Assembly (NCBI RefSeq): GCF_016938855.1
Contig: NZ_JAFHAP010000001.1
Location: forward strand, 1-64,000
Direction of reading: 5' to 3'
Source of the DNA: Polycladomyces zharkentensis
GTDB taxonomy: Bacteria; Bacillota; Bacilli; Thermoactinomycetales; JIR-001
Length of the DNA stretch: 64,000 bases
Shown piece by piece: positions 48,247-57,438 of this stretch. Position 1 is the first letter of the stretch. Every line of letters starts with the position of its first letter. The notes under the pieces are model-generated. The model was not told where the DNA came from, did no database searches, and saw only the letters and a program-made list of their open reading frames with translations. The translations under genes and the position numbers were made by a program.

Positions 48247-49332
48247 TCAATGGGAAAGGTACAGAACAGGGTTGACCGCTTTCTCTCCCAACCGCACCTC
48301 AAAATGGAGATGCGGACCCGTGGAAAAACCGTTGCTGCCAATCCCGGAGATGCGCTGTCCCCGCTTCACTTCGTCGCCTTCATGCACCAAAACCTGATTT
48401 TCGTAACTGTGACCATACCAGGTAAAAAGGTCTTGTCCCCCTTTTTTCCCGTGGTAAATGACAATAATCCAACCGTAGCCGAGTGACGGCCCGCTTCTCA
48501 CCACCACTCCGCCGGCCGCCGCATATACCGGATCGTTGTAGTTTCCGTGGATGTCGATCCCCATATGCGGTCGCATCACCCCTTTGAGCGGGTGGACGCG
48601 CGGTCCATACGGGGACGTGATCTCATGACTGTTGGCAGGCCAACGAAGAGGGCCGCCCTCGTACGGAAAGGACAACCGGCCACTGTGCAGCAAGCTGAGA
48701 TTGATCCGACGCACTTCGTCTTCTTTGATATCTTCCAACCCCTCCAGCTCGGCAAGCCGTACCCGGTTTTTCTTCAGGTCGGCCAACATTCGGTCATATG
48801 CCGCTTTGGCTTCTTCGGCTTTCTTTTTTTGTTCGGCCTTCAATTGAACCAGTGAGGATTCGTAACGGGTTTTGGCTTGCTTCCATTTAAAATAAGAGTC
48901 GAACAGGTTCCGATCCTGTTTGACGATCAGGCGCATCGTCTCAAAACGGGTGAGAAACGCCTGAAAGGAATCGGCTGTCAACAAGGTGCGCATGAAGCCG
49001 AAATCCCCTTGCTCATACAAACGGCGAACCCGTTGTTTGAAAATGGCTTGCTGGCGGGTCAACTTTGCGTTGATCTGACGGATCTCTTGCTGCGTCCGCA
49101 GAATCTCGTCATCAATTCGGTAACTTTCTTTCTCCAAACGTTCCAGCTCCGCCTGGTTGGCTTTCATCTTCTCGTTCAACTGTTTGATTTTCCCCTGCAC
49201 CTGTCCTTTTTGCTGACGTACCTGATTGAGCTCACTCTTCGATTTCACTGCTGAGGAGGGAACCGCCCATGCCGGAGAAGAAATGAACAGTCCCAAGCAA
49301 ACCGCTGCCGCCAACAGGATTCCTTTCCGCAT
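48247..49332 (-). CDS. secreted coiled-coil M23 (LytM) peptidase 1
   Basis: 361 residues from ATG 49332 (GGAGG about 10 bases upstream). Cleavable signal MRKGILLAAAVCLGLF to AWA, then a long coiled coil (about 30-230) like EnvC/CwlO stalks. The C-terminal LytM domain (about 255-361) has zinc ligands in HMGID and HLHFEV. Probably a peptidoglycan endopeptidase or an FtsEX-controlled activator. Catalytic residues are intact, unlike EnvC. Distal gene of the ftsEX-M23 group. Confidence 0.88.
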   Translation of the reverse strand: MRKGILLAAAVCLGLFISSPAWAVPSSAVKSKSELNQVRQQKGQVQGKIKQLNEKMKANQAELERLEKESYRIDDEILRTQQEIRQINAKLTRQQAIFKQRVRRLYEQGDFGFMRTLLTADSFQAFLTRFETMRLIVKQDRNLFDSYFKWKQAKTRYESSLVQLKAEQKKKAEEAKAAYDRMLADLKKNRVRLAELEGLEDIKEDEVRRINLSLLHSGRLSFPYEGGPLRWPANSHEITSPYGPRVHPLKGVMRPHMGIDIHGNYNDPVYAAAGGVVVRSGPSLGYGWIIVIYHGKKGGQDLFTWYGHSYENQVLVHEGDEVKRGQRISGIGSNGFSTGPHLHFEVRLGEKAVNPVLYLSH

Positions 49333-49567
49333 CTTTCTCTGTTCCTCCATCTCTCCTGGTTGTGCTGATTTTCTTCTCTGTGAGTGGCCTTTTTCCCGCC
49401 CACTCCCGCAACGGTCGCGTTCCGGAAAAAGGCCACTCTGCTCATGGAGCTGATCCCTGCAGGTAACGGATCGGATTTTGCAGATGTATGCGAGGACCCG
49501 GCATTTTCCGCGATCACCTGGCCGCAGCATCCGTTTGCCCGCACTCACGCGTACCGAACTATGCCCA

Positions 49568-49712
49568 TCCAACATGGTGAAACCGCCTGATCCAGAATGA
49601 CGGCCCGCCGTAGCCGCTTGCGGGGTGACTTTCCTTCACCGCAGCAGCATGAATCGGTGTGCCATGGGTCCGTCGAAATCGACTCCTGCCTCCCGGTAAC
49701 GGGATGAACACA
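49568..49712 (-). pseudogene. decayed M23 peptidase fragment
   Basis: Three frames in succession spell pieces of a LytM domain: VHPVTG (near 49692-49710), EAGVDF, then HGTPIHAAA and ESHPASGYG. These match the order in the neighbouring M23 genes (HPVTG, GVDF, PIYAAASGKVIE, PSNGYG). Multiple frameshifts, so it is a relic of a further paralogue, located just upstream of the intact M23 gene 1. Confidence 0.6.
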
Positions 49713-50061
49713 CCCATGTTCCCGCTCTTTTCTTCTGATCCGTCTTGATTTCCCCGTAACGATACGCCTGCCGGCCCTCCCGAAACACCAGACTGAGCAC
49801 CATCACCCCTGTCTACCCTCCTCGATTCATTCCATCCTCTCCTTGCGCGTGATCCTTTTGTCTGTATCGTTATTCTCTTCGAATATTCCCTCAAAATGGA
49901 ATCCAGTGTCAAAAAGGTGTTTCCATTCGCATGTTTTGAATGCTGCCATTCAGCGAATGAATCAGTATGTGCATTGTCCGTCTGATCGAACCATACCAAC
50001 TCTGGACACGCCCTGGACGTGGCCACCGGCTCTCGTTTCGCTACACATCAATGTGATACTT
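49713..50061. other. intergenic
   Basis: No supported gene. Minus-strand open frame here is the diffuse upstream continuation of the decayed M23 fragment and shows no family resemblance. Confidence 0.35.
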
Positions 50062-50417
50062 TTATGAAGAGCGTGCAGGAAAACCCATCCCTTCAGGGTT
50101 GGGATGAAAGCGAGCTGTGCATTGAGCTGTTTCAGCGCTTGCATCTCGGCGGCCACTTTCGGTTTCAACTGCGCCACCTATGCGGCTGCTTCCTGATCCT
50201 GCGGGTTTTGCTTGTCCGACAGAATTTTGGTGCAATCGAGTCAAGAAGTGCGAAAACACTTAAAACTGCTATGCGAGCAAAAACTCGTGAAACGAAAATT
50301 GCCCAGGCATGACGAAACCATCGTGGATGGATGTGGGCTGCCACGCCAGATGAAGCGAAAAGACCACGACGACCAAAGGGAGTGCCTCCGGTGCTTCAGC
50401 CGTGTGGGGCAAGTCAC
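50062..50417 (-). repeat. F1 repeat, copy D carrying a swrC segment
   Basis: Reversed F1 copy: right end TTATGAAGAGCGTGC at 50062, left end GTGACTTGCC on the minus strand at 50417. Where other copies have one GTCGGAC arm and the loop, this one has 102 bases (50113-50214) identical at 101 positions to 17191-17292 in the RND transporter gene. The single change turns a CAG codon into TAG. Junctions show short shared bases (AGC at one side). Confidence 0.85.
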
Positions 50418-50424
50418 GAAAAAA

Positions 50425-50523
50425 GTCGACCCGTTCCCGGATCGGCAAATGGTTGATCGATTGTGTTCCTGTTGGATTTTTCATCCACCACCGATAATAT
50501 CTTGGGCCACCGGGTGGGTCGAC
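50425..50523 (-). terminator. long-loop terminator after M23 gene 2
   Basis: GTCGACCC (50425-50432) pairs with GGGTCGAC (50516-50523) across a long loop, with TTTTTT following on the minus strand. A homologous structure follows M23 gene 3 at 51717-51805. The F1 copy D begins immediately after the T run. Confidence 0.55.
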
Positions 50524-50547
50524 TTGTTGCTTGATTGAGACAATGGA

Positions 50548-51612
50548 CTATCTCGACAGATAATACACAGGATTCTGCAACTTGCCGTTTTTCCGCACTT
50601 CGAAGTGGCAGTGCGGGCCGGTGCCGGTGCCGTTGTTGCCCACTTCCGCGATCTTTTGACCGCGAGCCACGCGATCACCCACATTGACCGTCACCGTGTT
50701 GCCATACATATGAGCATACAAGGTGGACAATCCGCCGTGGTCAATGACAACAATCCACCCATATCCGCTGGACGGACGGCTTTCGATCACCTTCCCGCTG
50801 GCCGCGGCACGAATGGACGCTCCCATCGGGCAACCAATGTCCACACCATCATGGTGTTTGTATCCCCCCGTCACCGGGTGTGGCCGCCAACCGAAGGGGG
50901 ACGTGATCGGCCCGTTGCACGGTCTCGACAATTTTCCGCCACTCCACATCCCACTGCTGTAAGCCAGCTCTGCGTTGATCTTGTCCAGCTCTTCCTGCTT
51001 GATTTCTTCTTCTTCCTCCAGTTGGCTCAACGCCTTTTCGTGCTGTTTCACCAAGGTGACAATCTTTTGATATTCTTCATCCGCCTTGGCCTTTTCCTCT
51101 TTCAATTTGTTTTGCTCCGCCAACAACCTTTGCTGATCCTTCTCTTTTTTCTCCCAGGCCTCGAAATAATGATTCAACAGGGTACGGTCCTGTTTGACGA
51201 TCAGGCGGACCGTCTCAAATCGGACCAGGAATTCGTTGAAGGATTCGGCTGAAAACAAGGCCTTCATGTATCCCATGTCGCCTTTCATGTAAATCTCGCG
51301 GACTCGTTGTTTGAAGATGGCCGCATGCTGATTGAGTTCTTTTTCCGCTTTCCGGAGATCTTTTTTCGCTTTCTCCACCTTTTTGTTCTGTTCGTCCAAT
51401 TTTTTCTCCAGCTCATTCAGTTTTTGTTCCCTGGCATCCAGTTGCTCCTTCACCTTTTCCAGATCCGCTTCCTTCTGCGACTTCCGGTTCCGAATATCCT
51501 GCAATTCCTTTTTGGTCTTGTCCACTTTGCTCTCCGCGTTCACCCCGTTGACCGTCAGCCCGCTGAAAACCAAGCTGACAGCCAATACCATTGCAAGCAA
51601 CGTGCGCTTCAT
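50548..51612 (-). CDS. secreted coiled-coil M23 (LytM) peptidase 2
   Basis: 354 residues. Signal MKRTLLAMVLAVSLVFSG, coiled coil about 28-220 rich in Lys/Glu/Gln, LytM domain with ligands in HHDGVD and the HxH of PHCHFEV. Nearly identical over its first ~220 residues to peptidase 3, indicating recent tandem duplication; the catalytic domain has diverged more (CMGAS- versus CMGSP-type loops). Ribosome binding site GAGAGGG. Has its own terminator downstream. Confidence 0.9.
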   Translation of the reverse strand: MKRTLLAMVLAVSLVFSGLTVNGVNAESKVDKTKKELQDIRNRKSQKEADLEKVKEQLDAREQKLNELEKKLDEQNKKVEKAKKDLRKAEKELNQHAAIFKQRVREIYMKGDMGYMKALFSAESFNEFLVRFETVRLIVKQDRTLLNHYFEAWEKKEKDQQRLLAEQNKLKEEKAKADEEYQKIVTLVKQHEKALSQLEEEEEIKQEELDKINAELAYSSGMWSGGKLSRPCNGPITSPFGWRPHPVTGGYKHHDGVDIGCPMGASIRAAASGKVIESRPSSGYGWIVVIDHGGLSTLYAHMYGNTVTVNVGDRVARGQKIAEVGNNGTGTGPHCHFEVRKNGKLQNPVYYLSR

Positions 51613-51716
51613 TCAACCCTCTCTCCATATGTTTTTTTCAGGTGTCAACGAAAACCGTCGGGGACTTGCCCGGCATCTCGTTTGATCACCGAATACTAAA
51701 AATACTATATAAAAAA

Positions 51717-51805
51717 GTCGACCCGCTCCCGGATCAGGACGGATGCCCCGTTCGCATTTCCTGCATCTATCCCGGCGTTTGATTGAACCAATCGGGCGGG
51801 TCGAC
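51717..51805 (-). terminator. long-loop terminator after M23 gene 3
   Basis: GTCGACCCGC pairs with GCGGGTCGAC (51796-51805) around about 70 bases, followed on the minus strand by TTTTTTATATAG. Homologous to the structure after M23 gene 2, so the duplicated unit comprised gene plus terminator. Confidence 0.6.
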
Positions 51806-51835
51806 TTATTGCTGGATTTGAAAAAGGAAGAATGA

Positions 51836-52897
51836 TTACCTTAAATACTTCGCCGGATCCTGCAATCTTCCGTTTTTCCGCACTTCAAAGTGAAGGTGCG
51901 GTCCGGTGGAACGCCCGTTGTTCCCCACTTCCGCGATTTTTTGACCGCGAGCCACGCGTTCACCCACATTGACCGTAACCGTGTTGCCATACATGTGAGC
52001 ATACAAGGTGGACAATCCGCCGTGGTCAATGACAACAATCCATCCATACCCGTTGGACGGACGGTTTTCGATCACCTTTCCGCTGGCCGCGGCATAGATC
52101 GGCGATCCCATTGGACAGCCGAAGTCCACGCCTTCGTGGAATTTGGCTTCCCCGGTCACCGGGTGAACGCGCCAACCGTAGGGGGACGTCATCGGTCCGT
52201 CGCACGGACGTGACAAATATCCGCCATTCCACAGGCCGCGGCTGTAGGCCAATTGCGCGTTGATCTTGTCCAGCTCTTCCTGCTTGATTTCTTCTTCTTC
52301 CTCCAGCTGGTGCAAAGACGCTTCGTGCTGTTTCACCAAGGCGACGAGCTTTTGATATTCTTCATCCGCCTTGGCCTTTTCCTCTTTCAATTTGTTTTGC
52401 TCTGCCAACAACCTTTGCTGATCTTTCTCTTTTTTCTCCCTGGCTTCGAAATAATGATTCAACAGGGTGCGATCCTGTTTGACGATCAGGCGGATCGTCT
52501 CAAAACGGACCAGGAATTCGTTGAAGGAGCCGGCTGAAAACAAGGCCTTCATGTATCCCATGTCGCCTTTCATGTAAATCTCACGGACTCGTTGTTTGAA
52601 GATGGCCGCATGCTGATTGAGTTCTTTTTCCGCTTGCTGGAGATCTTTTTTCGCTTTCTCCACCTTTTTGTTCTGTTCGTCCAATTTTTTCTCCAGCTCA
52701 TTCAGTTTTTGTTCCCTGGCATCAAGCTGTTCCTTCACTTTTTCCAGATCCGCTTCCTTCTGTGACTTCCGGTTCCGAATATCCTGCAATTCCTTTTTGG
52801 TCTTGTCCACTTTGCTCTCCGCGTTCACCCCGTTGACCGTCAGCCCGCTGAAAACCAAGCTGACAGCCAATACCATTGCAAGCAACGTGCGCTTCAT
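51836..52897 (-). CDS. secreted coiled-coil M23 (LytM) peptidase 3
   Basis: 353 residues from ATG 52897, following CAGGGAGAGGG; in-frame upstream ATG ignored. Same architecture as peptidase 2: signal, coiled coil, LytM with HEGVDFG and PHLHFEVRKNG. Zinc ligands complete. The tandem pair differs mainly in the last third, so the enzymes may cut or localise differently while sharing a stalk and presumably the same FtsX partner. Confidence 0.9.
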   Translation of the reverse strand: MKRTLLAMVLAVSLVFSGLTVNGVNAESKVDKTKKELQDIRNRKSQKEADLEKVKEQLDAREQKLNELEKKLDEQNKKVEKAKKDLQQAEKELNQHAAIFKQRVREIYMKGDMGYMKALFSAGSFNEFLVRFETIRLIVKQDRTLLNHYFEAREKKEKDQQRLLAEQNKLKEEKAKADEEYQKLVALVKQHEASLHQLEEEEEIKQEELDKINAQLAYSRGLWNGGYLSRPCDGPMTSPYGWRVHPVTGEAKFHEGVDFGCPMGSPIYAAASGKVIENRPSNGYGWIVVIDHGGLSTLYAHMYGNTVTVNVGERVARGQKIAEVGNNGRSTGPHLHFEVRKNGRLQDPAKYLR

Positions 52898-52939
52898 CCA
52901 ACCCTCTCCCTGTGTTGTGTTCTTCCAGTTGTCCACGGA

Positions 52940-54097
52940 TCATCTGAAATAAGGCAGGGGATCGACGGGTTCTCCGTTTTTGTGAACTTCAAAATGGAGG
53001 TGGGGTCCCGTGGACACCCCATTATTGCCAACCGCCGCAATCACCTGGCCCCGCGATACGTGCTGTCCCACGCTGACCCGCACATCCTGAGGATATACAT
53101 GTGCGTACAACGTGGCCAAGTTGTTGCCGTGATAGATGACAACGATCCAACCGTAACCACTGGCGGGACGGGATTCCATCACCACGCCGTCAGCGGCGGC
53201 GTGAATCGGCGATCCCAGACGGTCGGCAATGTCGATTCCCGCGTGAAGACGCCACCGATGCTTGATCGGATGGTAACGAAGGCCGAATTTGGATGTCAAG
53301 CGGCCACCGTCCACAGGCCAGTAAAATTTCCCGCCTTGATATTTGGGTTTCTGAACGCCTTTGTCACCGCCGGATGCACGCTTTTCCAACTCACGTTCCC
53401 TTTGTGCGATCAACTGCTGAACCTGCCGGGTGTCCTGCTCGTTCAGTTCTTCCAAATGCGACCGCTGCTGTTCCAACTGGGCCAATTGCGCTTCGTTCCG
53501 ACGATATTCGGCGATCAGTTGTTTATGTAAACCCTCTGCTGCGGCCATCTGCTGTTTTTTCTGTTTCAACTGCTGCTCGATGAGGGATTTTTGACGCGCG
53601 ACTTCTTGCCGGTTTTTCTGAAACCCCGCAATCAATTGCCGGTCGGCCTTGACCACTTCGCGTACCCAATAAAGCCGGGAGAGGAATTGTGCGAACGAGT
53701 CGGAGCTCATCAGCGCTTCGAAGTAAAACATGTTGCCCTGCATATACAACTGTCGTACCCGATTTCGAAACAGCGCCTGCCGCTCCTCCAGCTGCTTTTC
53801 CAGTTGCGACAGACGCGCCTTCGACTGTTGTAACTGCTGTTCTGATCGGTATACCTGATCATTCAATGCCGCCAGCCGTTGTTTCATCTCATCGATTTGC
53901 TTCACCAGCGACTGCAAATCTTCGGCTTTCACCTTTTTCTCTTTTTCGATTTGCTGAATCTGCTTGTCCCGCTCTTTGATGGCTTCCTTTTTCCGATCGA
54001 TTTCACTCGGCCCGGATTGAGCCGAAGCGCCGGCAGGCGGCAAGACGACTCCCAAGGCCAAACAAACGCTTACCGCCAACAAAAAGAAGCGCTTCAC
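52940..54097 (-). CDS. secreted coiled-coil M23 (LytM) peptidase 4
   Basis: 385 residues from GTG 54097 (GGAGGGG 6 bases upstream). Signal VKRFFLLAVSVCLALG to ASA, then a Gln-rich coiled coil (about 40-250) and a LytM domain with HAGIDIA and PHLHFEVHKNGE. It is the paralogue nearest ftsX (about 30 bases away), and the best candidate for the direct FtsEX-activated hydrolase. More diverged from peptidases 2 and 3 than those are from each other. Confidence 0.9.
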   Translation of the reverse strand: MKRFFLLAVSVCLALGVVLPPAGASAQSGPSEIDRKKEAIKERDKQIQQIEKEKKVKAEDLQSLVKQIDEMKQRLAALNDQVYRSEQQLQQSKARLSQLEKQLEERQALFRNRVRQLYMQGNMFYFEALMSSDSFAQFLSRLYWVREVVKADRQLIAGFQKNRQEVARQKSLIEQQLKQKKQQMAAAEGLHKQLIAEYRRNEAQLAQLEQQRSHLEELNEQDTRQVQQLIAQRERELEKRASGGDKGVQKPKYQGGKFYWPVDGGRLTSKFGLRYHPIKHRWRLHAGIDIADRLGSPIHAAADGVVMESRPASGYGWIVVIYHGNNLATLYAHVYPQDVRVSVGQHVSRGQVIAAVGNNGVSTGPHLHFEVHKNGEPVDPLPYFR

Positions 54098-54128
54098 ACC
54101 ATTCCCCTCCAAAACGTTTTTGGCATGA

Positions 54129-55025
54129 TCAGACTTTCAGGAATCGGCGAATCGACATGATACTTCCCCAGACTCCGATCACAACACCCAACGCCATGGT
54201 CAACAGCGTGACATACAGAGACAGGGGCCACATGTCCAACGCTTTGAAGAAGTTGTACCCCTGACCCGCATCCATGATGTGGAGGAACGCGTTATACACC
54301 ACCAACACGATCGTCACCGGCACAATCGATCCCAAAATCCCGATCAAGGCACCTTCAATGAAAAACGGCCAACGAATAAACCAGTTACTCGCCCCCACCA
54401 ACCGCATGATCTCAATTTCACGGCGGCGGGCGAAGATGGTCAGTTTGATGGTGTTGGAGATCAGGAACGCAGCCAAGACGGCCAACCCGGTTCCGAAGAC
54501 CAACACCACGATACGGACGTAATAGGACAGATCGAGCAGTTTGTCGGAGACCCCGTCACCGGAGTCGGCATCATCGATTTGGTTGAGCTGTTTGATCTTG
54601 CTCTCCAATTCCTCGATTTTTTGCGGGTTTTTGGGCACAATACGGAACATGTCAGGCAACGGGTTCTGGTTCCCTTCCAATCCTTCCAGGAATGTGGAAT
54701 CTTTCCCCCATTGCTTTTTCATCTGTTCCAGTCCCGCCGATTTGGGGACGAATTCCACGCTTTTCACTTCCGGCATCTGCGAGATCTGTTTTTTCAACGC
54801 ATCCACGTCATACGTAGTGGCCGTCTGCGAGACGAACGCCGTTACACCCATCTGTTTGTCCAATTCGCCGGCCCAATAGCTGACATTGAAGGCAAACACG
54901 AGAAAGAATCCGAAAATGAGCAAGGTGACGGCCACCGCACTGACCGCGGCGAACGTCATCCACGAGTTTCTGCGTAAACTTTTGACCGCCTCGCGAGCAT
55001 GGCGGAACATCGTATCAATCTTCAT
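54129..55025 (-). CDS. ftsX: FtsX, ABC-like permease of FtsEX
   Basis: 298-residue membrane partner of FtsE. TM1 about 23-45 (TFAAVSAVAVTLLIFGFFLV), an extracellular domain about 50-170, then three TM segments (IVVLVFGTGLAVLAAFLI, ALIGILGSIVPVTIVLVV, LLTMALGVVIGVWG). No substrate transport: it transmits FtsE ATPase cycles to wall hydrolases outside. Overlaps the ftsE end by 11 bases. Downstream genes encode coiled-coil LytM proteins. Confidence 0.95.
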   Translation of the reverse strand: MKIDTMFRHAREAVKSLRRNSWMTFAAVSAVAVTLLIFGFFLVFAFNVSYWAGELDKQMGVTAFVSQTATTYDVDALKKQISQMPEVKSVEFVPKSAGLEQMKKQWGKDSTFLEGLEGNQNPLPDMFRIVPKNPQKIEELESKIKQLNQIDDADSGDGVSDKLLDLSYYVRIVVLVFGTGLAVLAAFLISNTIKLTIFARRREIEIMRLVGASNWFIRWPFFIEGALIGILGSIVPVTIVLVVYNAFLHIMDAGQGYNFFKALDMWPLSLYVTLLTMALGVVIGVWGSIMSIRRFLKV

Positions 55026-55701
55026 AACCGTATTCCCCCTGCCACTCGTCCCTCACAATGACGCCTTGTTCGATGGCGATGACGCGCTTGCGCATCGTGT
55101 TCACGATCTCTTTGTTGTGGGTCGCCATCACGATGGTCGTTCCACGGTTGTTGATCTCCTGCAGCAAATACATAATGTCCCACGAGTTTTCGGGGTCCAG
55201 GTTCCCCGTAGGCTCGTCCGCAATCAGGAAACTGGGATTGTTTACAATCGCCCGGGCGATGGAGACCCGTTGCTGTTCCCCACCGGACAATTGGGACGGG
55301 AGGGCGTGCATCCGATCCTGCAAACCGACCAGCTCCAAGACTTCCTCCACGCGCCGGCGAATCTGCCGTCTCGGCGCCTCAATCGCCTCCATGGCGAAAG
55401 CGACGTTCTCATACGCTGTCATGTTGGGCAACAATTTGTAATCTTGGAATACCACTCCAATATTGCGACGCAAATACGGAATTTTCCAATCCCGAACGCG
55501 TTTGACATTGACGCCGTTGATCAGGATGACACCGCTGGATGGCTTTTCTTCCCGGTACATGAGCTTGATAAAGGTACTCTTACCCGCACCACTCGGTCCG
55601 ACAATGTAGACGAATTCTCCCTGTTCGATCTTGACGTCAATTCCACGCAACGCCTCAACACCGTTCGGGTATCTTTTCCAAACATCATGCATTTCGATCA
55701 C
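55015..55701 (-). CDS. ftsE: FtsE, ABC ATPase of FtsEX
   Basis: 228 residues: Walker A GPSGAGKSTFIK, Q-loop VFQDYKLLPNM, signature LSGGEQQRVSIARA, Walker B FLIADEPTGNLD, switch MATHNKEIV. Drives FtsX conformational change to activate peptidoglycan hydrolases in division or elongation. First gene of the cluster; a sigma-A-like promoter lies about 90 bases upstream. Confidence 0.97.
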   Translation of the reverse strand: MIEMHDVWKRYPNGVEALRGIDVKIEQGEFVYIVGPSGAGKSTFIKLMYREEKPSSGVILINGVNVKRVRDWKIPYLRRNIGVVFQDYKLLPNMTAYENVAFAMEAIEAPRRQIRRRVEEVLELVGLQDRMHALPSQLSGGEQQRVSIARAIVNNPSFLIADEPTGNLDPENSWDIMYLLQEINNRGTTIVMATHNKEIVNTMRKRVIAIEQGVIVRDEWQGEYGYED

Positions 55702-55789
55702 AATATCACCTCAAGCCTCGTGTACCTGGTTTTCTATGAAACTATGTAACAAACTCCCCATCCTATCACACGCATCAAATCACATTACT

Positions 55790-55817
55790 ATTATAGTATA
55801 GCATCTTTATCCCGCAA
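55790..55817 (-). promoter_or_regulatory. ftsE promoter
   Basis: Minus-strand TTGCGG (55812-55817) and perfect TATAAT (55790-55795), spacer 16. Lies about 90 bases above ftsE. Confidence 0.6.
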
Positions 55818-56034
55818 TCCCAGCCGCCTTTCCTGTTCGTTCGCTAATTCGACAAAAGCAAAACGAAAGAAACCCACTACCCTCCCGCAGTGGACTGCTG
55901 ACAATGGGAAACGGGTCGTTTTTTCGACCCTTGCTCCCTCTCCCGGACAAATGTCGTCCGCATCTTGTCAACACCCTGACTGCCGTCAGGCAAGGGTTTC
56001 TATATCCGATTTCGGTTGATAGAAATCCATTTCA
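55818..56034. other. ftsE-argH intergenic region
   Basis: Contains CCTGAC/GTCAGG (55975-55990), a short hairpin downstream of argH, and GGGTCG/CGACCC around six T near 55914-55931. Either could act as a weak terminator for argGH. No gene seen. Confidence 0.35.
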
Positions 56035-57438
56035 TTAATCAATAACGTGATCTAACCACGTATGGGTTTCATCGATTTTCGATTTTTTTTCTTCGATCGC
56101 GGCCAAAACGGCTTGACGCCCCGTACCGCCGGGGATATTTCGCGCGTCCACCACCCGTTCCAATTGAAGTGCTTCATAAACGTCCGCCTCAATCAGCGGG
56201 CAGGCGGCCTTGAATTCCGCCAATTCACAATCCGTCAATGTCTTGCCCCGTTCCAGGCAATGCAGTACCAAACGCCCGACGACTTCATGCGCTTCGCGGA
56301 ACGGCAAGCCTTTCTTCACCAGATAATCAGCCAGATCAGTGGCGTTGGCAAACCCGCTTTGCGCATTTTCCCGCATTTTCTCCACATTCACTTTCATGCT
56401 GGAAAGCATCGGCGCCGTTAACGCGAGCGCCCCGGTCAGCGTGTCCACCGTATCGAACACGCCCTCTTTGTCTTCCTGTATATCCTTGTTGTAAGTGAGT
56501 GGCAAGGCCTTCAATGCAGTGAGTAACGCCACCAGATGACCGATGACGCGTCCTGTTTTCCCCCGGACCAGTTCGGGGACGTCCGGATTTTTCTTCTGCG
56601 GCATCATGCTGCTGCCCGTACAGAAGGCATCATCCAACTCGATGTAACCGAACTCTTCACTGGACCACAGGATCAACTCTTCGGACAGACGGGAGAGATG
56701 AACCATGATGAGCGAAGCGATGGAGAGAAACTCCACCAGATAGTCACGATCGCTGACGGCGTCCATGCTGTTGTCATAGATACCGTCGAAGCCGAGTTCC
56801 TCCGCTACCATGTACCGGTCGATCGGAAAGGTCGTCCCGGCGATCGCACCGGCACCCAACGGCGAAATGTTGACCCGTTTGTAACTGTCCATCAACCGCT
56901 CGATATCACGCTGAAACATGGAAACGTAAGCCAACAGGTGATGGGCCAGCCGCACGGGCTGGGCACGCTGCAGGTGGGTGTATCCCGGCAGGATGGTATC
57001 CACGTGCACTTCCGCCTGTGCGATGAGCGCTTCCTGCACGCCGACAAGCAAACGGACCAGTTCAACGGTTTGATGACGAACGTACAGGTGCATATCCAAC
57101 GCCACCTGATCATTGCGGCTGCGACCCGTATGCAGTTTGCCGCCGACGGGACCGATTTCCTCGATCAACAGTTTCTCGATGTTCATGTGTATGTCTTCAT
57201 TCTCGACCGAAAACGACACTTCCCCGCGGCGGATGCGTTCCCGGATCGTTTCCAACCCGGAAAGGATGGTCTTCGTCTCTTCCTTCGTCAAAATGCCACA
57301 GGCGCCCAGCATGCGCACATGGGCCATACTCCCCCGGATATCTTCTTCGGCCAGCCGTTGATCAAACCCGATCGATGCGGTGTATTCCTCAACCAACTGG
57401 TTGGTCGGCTTGGTAAATCGCCCGCCCCAGAGCTTCAT
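56035..57438 (-). CDS. argH: ArgH, argininosuccinate lyase
   Basis: Splits argininosuccinate into arginine and fumarate. 467 residues from ATG 57438, after AAGGAGG; the frame continues upstream inside argG but the MKLWGGRF start is family-typical. Motifs: [27 protein letters not shown] and the superfamily signature [12 protein letters not shown]. Overlaps argG by 50 bases. Confidence 0.96.
   Translation of the reverse strand: MKLWGGRFTKPTNQLVEEYTASIGFDQRLAEEDIRGSMAHVRMLGACGILTKEETKTILSGLETIRERIRRGEVSFSVENEDIHMNIEKLLIEEIGPVGGKLHTGRSRNDQVALDMHLYVRHQTVELVRLLVGVQEALIAQAEVHVDTILPGYTHLQRAQPVRLAHHLLAYVSMFQRDIERLMDSYKRVNISPLGAGAIAGTTFPIDRYMVAEELGFDGIYDNSMDAVSDRDYLVEFLSIASLIMVHLSRLSEELILWSSEEFGYIELDDAFCTGSSMMPQKKNPDVPELVRGKTGRVIGHLVALLTALKALPLTYNKDIQEDKEGVFDTVDTLTGALALTAPMLSSMKVNVEKMRENAQSGFANATDLADYLVKKGLPFREAHEVVGRLVLHCLERGKTLTDCELAEFKAACPLIEADVYEALQLERVVDARNIPGGTGRQAVLAAIEEKKSKIDETHTWLDHVID

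Noticed and set aside
19513-50417. CRISPR array
   Set aside because: Repeats are few, long, far apart and unevenly placed; no short regular repeat-spacer pattern.
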